Below, piece by piece: positions 58,740 through 64,000 of a DNA stretch of 64,000 nucleotides (position 1 is its first letter; every line of letters begins with the position of its first letter). The DNA is from Congeria kusceri (taxonomy: Eukaryota > Mollusca > Bivalvia > Myida > Dreissenidae), in contig CM051029.1 of NCBI GenBank assembly GCA_027627225.1, forward strand, positions 733,501 through 797,500. The letters run 5' to 3'. The position numbers and the translations under genes are program-made. The notes under the pieces were generated by a model. That model searched no databases and was not told the origin of the DNA. It saw only the letters and a list, made by a program, of their open reading frames with translations.

Positions 58740-60380
58740 TGCACCCGGCTGTATGTCGGAAATTACGAAGTAATAGTTTGAAGATAAAAATGCACATGGG
58801 CGTGCGTCCGTTCATCGGTTCATAGAGAGGACTGGGAGGTACTTATCGAAATTTTTAAGTACATGTACGCTTGCCTCCGTCCATACGTGCGTACGGCTTT
58901 TTTAGAAGACAGTGGTGCATGCTAAAATACAAGCGTACGTGTGGACAATCGAGCGTATTTTGTCAGTATGTGCTTATATACAATCGTAGGTCCCTCTTAA
59001 TGCAGAGATAATAATGATGACTCCATCCGTCTGTACATAAGTACGTACGTTCATACGCATGAAGGCACACACGTCTTAACGGACGGATATACATGTATGT
59101 ATGGTTTTTGCCGAAAAAGTACGTGCGAACAAACAAACGGGTGCATATATTCTTACAGTCTGTTAAATATGACGTCAACTCAGTATTATCTTAATATCAG
59201 CATGTACGTTTAGACGGATTGACAAACAGACAGACAGAGGCACGGTTGCATGTACGTACATATATATGTATGCAAACTATGTTTGTACAATAGTAAGGTC
59301 TGGGAATCTCCTATCTCGAACTTTAATAGGATCTCCTAATTATTGCATACTGAAAAGCCAAAATGAATACATACTGTGGCACTACGACGCTTCCATATTC
59401 AGTTGCAACTTTTAAACGAATGTTGAGACGCTGATATCGCAGTTTTATTAAAACCATTACATTGCACATTTTATGAATACCATGTGCGTTTCATGAAATT
59501 GACGGAGTATTTGCGCTGGCGTTGACATTTCGCAGTATTAATGAACGCCTTTTATCATTTGTTTGGTTTAAATAAGTTTATTTTGGAAATAACATGACGT
59601 TTTTGTACATGGTAACTTACATGAGAAAACGTTGTAGAAGAGAAAGACTCGTAGTTAGAAACAAATAGGACACATACTTAAAATATTGTGATTGGAAAGT
59701 AACATCCGATTAAACACACGTGATTTGTTTGCTATCTATTTGAGCAGTTAACATTTCTTTGTGTCTTGTCTGTTTGTCCTGTCAACATACATTTCGTTCA
59801 TGATCGAATCCGTTCGATATATGATGTTATTGCCGTTATCTCTTATCAAACACCTATTCAGACTCTACAAAAGTTACCGCTTTTTGTTACATATGTCGTG
59901 GGAAGAATATTATTAAATCTTGTTTCCAAATAAGAATTGTAGCAAAAAATATTGGGAAAGAATGCTATTGTTATAACCATGATAAGTTAAGTATTTATAT
60001 ACAATATTGTTAATTGATAAGGTCTAGGATGTAAACACCTACACCTCTGTATTATCATATTTCCTCTGCATGCTTGGTTTATAATTCATGTATCTGACGC
60101 CGAATACTTCGGACTATAAATACACAATGTAACCATCCTTTGGGGCTGTGTTGCTCATATGTCCGTCTGACAGACGATACTAAAATACAACCACATAACA
60201 CAATGATAATTACCGGCACTATCAGGTGCCACAGTTTAATATTTCCCAGCATGCCTTATAACAACACGATAATATGTCAATGTATTAAGATAAAAAAAAT
60301 GCCGACATATCCATTAACACATATCTCGTGGTTGTGTGTATGAAACGTTAATTGGATACAGACATTTTGAATAAATAAGG
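58740..60380. other. Ordinary stretch, one repeat half noted
   Basis: No gene is supported. Words at 60250-60335 ('catgcc', 'aacaacacgata', 'gccgacatatccat') recur at 61060-61130 ('aataacacgatatgtcgaga', 'tgttgacatgtccatcac') on the same strand, a decayed dispersed repeat. Confidence 0.45.
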
Positions 60381-60383
60381 TAT

Positions 60384-60600
60384 GGAAGCGTTAATTGACG
60401 CACCACCGATATACGTGTTTACTGGCATATTTTATCTCGTAAAAACGTGTAAATATACGGCATGTTAGGAAATATTAAAATGTCAGTTATAAGGTCAGTT
60501 GGTGTTACATAGTCCGCTGTCCTAATTTAAGTCGTGCAAAATAAATAGATGGCAAGTTGGAAAATATTAAGGCGTCATGCCAGCTGCTGTTACCTAGTCC
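60384..60600. repeat. Dispersed repeat, copy 2 (pair with 34610-34742)
   Basis: Shares 'ggaagcgttaattgac', 'tgttaggaaatattaa' and 'gcgtcatgccagctgctgtt' with 34610-34742. The last block occurs twice here, near 60466 and 60556, in degenerate form. Confidence 0.6.
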
Positions 60601-60610
60601 ACTGACAATA

Positions 60611-60698
60611 TGACAGACAGACAGACAGACGGACGGACGGACGGACGGACGGACGGACGGACGGACGGACGGACGGACAGACGGACAGACAGACAGAC
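60611..60698. repeat. (GACG/GACA)n microsatellite
   Basis: About 22 tetranucleotide units, 'acag' flanking a core of 'gacg'. Confidence 0.95.
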
Positions 60699-60758
60699 AA
60701 TTATGGTGGGATTGGGGCGTTGCGGATGCAAAAGACCGAACACATTGAACACGATCGT

Positions 60759-60885
60759 TTCCATATGTCCGCAGTCCGTATCCGCAAAGCGCATCCGACA
60801 TGGTATCTAACTCTGCATGTTTAACAAAGGCTGTTATATATAAAACATTGGAAAAGTAGAAGAAATAATCTATATTCATGAGGAT
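60759..60885. repeat. Dispersed repeat, copy 2 (pair with 21262-21437)
   Basis: Colinear with 21262-21437 ('ttccatatgtccgcagt' to 'ataactcaa'). Confidence 0.75.
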
Positions 60886-60899
60886 AACTCAACCTAAGA

Positions 60900-61650
60900 G
60901 AAAGATTTACACAATTTCAATTTAACAATGATATCGGTCAACATGGTGTATGTCAACAAACGGGTAATGGTATATCAAAATAGCAGAGTACATGAACAGC
61001 ACAGACATTTAAGACTATTGCATGTGAAACAGATACGCATGACGTCTTGGCATTTCTCATGCCGTTTAATAACACGATATGTCGAGATAAAATAAAATGT
61101 TGACATGTCCATCACGAAATATTTATCACGGGAGTCGATTAACGCTTCCATATCGGGTCATTTAAAGCTTCTATAGTTTGTAAACAAATAAGAAGTCATT
61201 GTCAATCAGACATGAGTCTATAATTCTGTAGTAAAACATAATTACGGCATATAACAGCTCAGCAAGTACCAAATTAACTATTTAAGATCCCGGTACCAAA
61301 CTAACTTTTCATAGTGGCGGTCAATTTATATTGACCTACCGAGATACGGTTTCATGATGGATGTTTTTGCATATTGTATCTCGCGTAAGTATGTGACAAG
61401 TTTGAAAAAAAAAATATATACCAGAATATGTAACCTAATCGGCTGTATTACATTAATTCATATCAAACAGTTGTCACCGTGGTTGTGATTTTGCATTGTT
61501 TATATACCGTTTCAAAATACATTGCTTCCCGTAATGCAGAAGCGGGTTGTTTTGAATTCTGAAAATGTTACTAATGAACTTATTGCGTGTAAGTCTATAT
61601 GAAAGATAAGCAAGAGCTGTTTATAAAACACTTATACCCCTCTAGGTTAA
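60900..61650. other. Ordinary AT-rich stretch
   Basis: Besides the decayed repeat copy at 61060-61130, nothing is recognised. Confidence 0.4.
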
Positions 61651-61654
61651 AAGC

Positions 61655-62190
61655 AATCTTTAAAATATCATGTTTGGTGAAGATCGGGTGAAAACTGTTG
61701 GACATAGACAGTGCAAACTAAAAAAAAATGTCAATTTTATATAAATCAAGGACATGAACTTCAGTTCCTAGGGAGAGACGAGGTGGTTGATCATCAAACT
61801 GGGCGAAGATATAACAACTCTAAATATTTTCATCAAAACTGTGCACTTAGAGAGCGGAAACAGCAAAAAAGGTTATTTTTTTAATATTCAAGGAGAATAT
61901 CTTTACAATTGCTGGGACGATTTGGCTGATAATCGAACTTGGTTGAGATATCATACCTACAAACAATGTAATGAAGTTTGGTGGAGATCGGATAAAAACT
62001 GATGGTCTAAGAGTGCGGAAAATGCTTAAAAGGCCAATTCAATGAAAATCAAGAGTCATAACTCCACAATCCCTGAGGTAATTTGAGTGATTATCGAACT
62101 AGGCCGAGATATTATGCCCAAAAACATTTTCATAAAGTTTTCTGAAGATTGGATAAAAACTGGTAGACTTAGAGAGTGGAAACGAATATG
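61655..62190. repeat. Degenerate ~165-bp tandem repeat, three units
   Basis: Each unit contains 'gaagatcggataaaaactg', 'agacttagagagtggaaac', 'cctgaggtaatttgagtgat', 'tatcgaactaggccgagata' and 'acattttcat'. The block 'aaaactg..gg' lies near 61690, 61993 and 62155. The 71-codon frame at 61787-62002 is a by-product. Confidence 0.75.
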
Positions 62191-62240
62191 GTTACCGACC
62201 GACCGACAGTCCGACGGACACATCGACCGACATTCGCATT
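62191..62240. repeat. Short 'cgac' run closing the tandem array
   Basis: 'accgaccgaccgacagtccg' and 'acggac' follow the array directly. The word order array - 'cgac' run - 'aataatcccc' looks like the normal end of this repeat family. Confidence 0.75.
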
Positions 62241-62307
62241 AGATTAGGGCATAATAAATCCCCAGAAAAATGAGCAGGAGAGAAACCCGTCTTTTCATCC
62301 TCAGGGC

Positions 62308-62475
62308 CCGTAATCACTAACCAATTCTTAGACTTAAGAATAAATAACAGACTTAGGCTCTATAAAATATACTTCTGTGTTGGCTAATATTCGGAGTACC
62401 AATTTTGATTATGTCATTAAGAAATTGTTCTAAATCAAGAATGCTCTAATTAGAGTGGGTGATTTCCCAGCACAA
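62308..62475. mobile_element. Possible small inverted-repeat element
   Basis: 'cagggcccgtaatcacta' and 'attcttagactt' near the left are weakly mirrored by 'aaatcaagaat' and 'gggtgatttcccag' at the right. The left end resembles that of the element at 4203. Many mismatches. Confidence 0.3.
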
Positions 62476-62479
62476 TACA

Positions 62480-64000
62480 AGTCCAACAACACAACACAAA
62501 ACACAAGATAAGTCATTAATAGAGTTTCATCTTAATGTGTTATATATTCATCGCAATAATTTAAGTTGCACTGTTAAAGTTAATTTAATGTGTTTAATAT
62601 ATGTATATGCATTTTATTAAATTTGAAAATGTTAAATAATAATAACGGACAAAATTAATGGAATTCAGAATTTAATGACAAAAACAGATTCATGATATTG
62701 ATATATATGTTCTGATAGAGGCCCTCTTTCTAGTGGCTTAGTACAGTTTATTATACAGTGCAAATTAGCAGGAAATATTTATTTTTAAAATGCTGATGTT
62801 AATTGAATTTGCGCAGCCCTGTGATTGTTTCGTTAATAGGAAATGCCAGATTTGAATGCTTGAGCTTTAAAATGGAGGTTTAGAAAATTTGAAAACATGA
62901 ATATTGGCAACAAGTTATGTGTATTGAGTTTCTGACCTAGAAATTACAATTGCTCTCGTCACCATTTTGCTATGAAATTTGAAATGTCTTGCAGTCATTG
63001 TGCGATATTAAATATCGTATCCTTTGTCCATTACATTACACTGTAGCAAACACGTATTAGGTAGTTAAAAAATCAAGTTACTGGTGTTGATATTGACTCG
63101 TTCATTTGACCTGTCGGCTAGACGACAATAATTCCAGTATTTAATTTGCTAATGCGTTTTCTACGTATGCTTTTACTGACATATTTCTTTATCAACGAAA
63201 TGACATTGCCAATGTTGGTTTTATTTTTGCCACAAGCATTACCACGTGCTAACGAAGATAATCAGAAGATTGAGTGTAATCGGAAGCATATTTAGTCACC
63301 TACATGACAAACAGCGTTGAGAATGCAGAGTGTAAATTTCGCCTGTTGACAATATCTATTTGATTAATATGTTCTAATTAAGAGTAAATATTTGCAGACA
63401 ATGCTAAATTTAGACCTCAGCAACTGTTTTGATACAAGTTTGCTCAGTGTAAATGTTGACCCCTATTAAACTGGGAAATTTAGCAACAGATGAATTATGC
63501 TGAGTATTACGCAACAAAGTGCGTTTAGCGCTTTGAATATATTATCACAGTTGAAGGCAATTTAGGATTGGTATAATGATTAAGTATTGTACAGTCTCCA
63601 AAGTGCTGGTATTAGCACAAAATTAAACTGTAATTGAAACGAAAATAACGTTAAATGAGGTTACAGATAGAGGTCGTCTCATAAAAGCAGGCCTAATACT
63701 TTTCTGACATGACTCTTTATTTCAATTTATGATCATTATGCCTAGCCCAAATTGTGGATATGGTATATAACTAGCGAGCGAGATGCGTTATTTACAGACT
63801 TGAAGAGCCATGTTGTGTATACACATTCGAGAATGCCTGCACAATTATTTTAAAGGACAGAAAACGCAGTTGAAATATCAGCTTATGAATTAGTTACAAG
63901 TGCTGGGCGGTACAGTGGTCTGTCGCTTGAAGTTTAGAACATATGCCGAATTGGAGGACGGATATTTTAATTCTGCAAAGAAAACAACACCCTCCGAATT
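62480..64000. other. AT-rich stretch to the window end, nothing recognised
   Basis: No frame above 60 codons with an ATG, no tandem unit and no inverted structure is supported. Confidence 0.5.

Noticed and set aside
60505..60879. 124-codon minus-strand frame with 'VRPSVRPS' repeats
   Set aside because: It translates the GACG/GACA microsatellite.

Overview
This window looks like AT-rich, intron-poor intergenic (or deep intronic) DNA from an invertebrate animal, most probably a bivalve mollusc. The grounds are indirect. There is one complete LINE-type open frame, and the rest is short interspersed pseudogene fragments, microsatellites and dispersed repeat words of the kind I associate with clam and mussel genomes (the 'ggccacgccc / ggtcacatgg' repeat, the 'cgaccgaccgac' repeat, 'cccatatggg' minisatellites). 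There is no operon structure, rRNA, tRNA gene or CRISPR array. I find no host protein-coding gene that I can name; the small frames offered as possible exons are marked as weak.

Layout. 1-9.2 kb: two families of ~165-180 bp degenerate tandem repeats, a small TA-flanked inverted-repeat element (4203-4454), two minus-strand coding relics of unknown identity (3850-4050 and 4916-5152), and a decayed piggyBac-type transposase (about 7470-6680, minus). 9.2-21.1 kb: a decayed reverse transcriptase of Penelope-like appearance (12.1-13.8 kb, continued at 20.86-21.07 kb) split by a 6.5-kb LINE. That LINE is bounded by a 20-bp target-site duplication, ends in 29 A, and carries an endonuclease/reverse-transcriptase frame (16682-20179) with one in-frame stop before its normal C-terminus. 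21.2-34 kb: microsatellites, a degenerate repeat family centred on the word 'cgccttaatactgca', a 1.5-kb fold-back structure (25616-27160), several hairpin elements, and a CpG-rich island (33.2-33.7 kb). 34.6-47.5 kb: a direct duplication (34.75 and 46.68 kb) that brackets two inverted copies of a Ty3/gypsy-like pol 3' end (38.6-39.4 and 43.7-44.5 kb) and two inverted 'cccatatggg' minisatellite arrays (40.2-40.8 and 44.5-45.4 kb), plus a tRNA-derived SINE and a second reverse-transcriptase scrap (45.9-46.04 kb). 47.5-64 kb: GAAT and ATT microsatellites, a 1.8-kb block almost without G on the top strand, a palindromic CpG-rich minisatellite (53.4-53.86 kb), an inverted-repeat element and its truncated direct copy (56.6-57.15 and 57.66-58.0 kb), GACG microsatellite, and another tandem family (61.65-62.2 kb).

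The story is therefore one of nested mobile elements rather than interacting genes. The relative order of some insertions can be read directly, for example an older reverse transcriptase broken by a younger LINE. Family names rest on conserved words seen by eye; no search was run.
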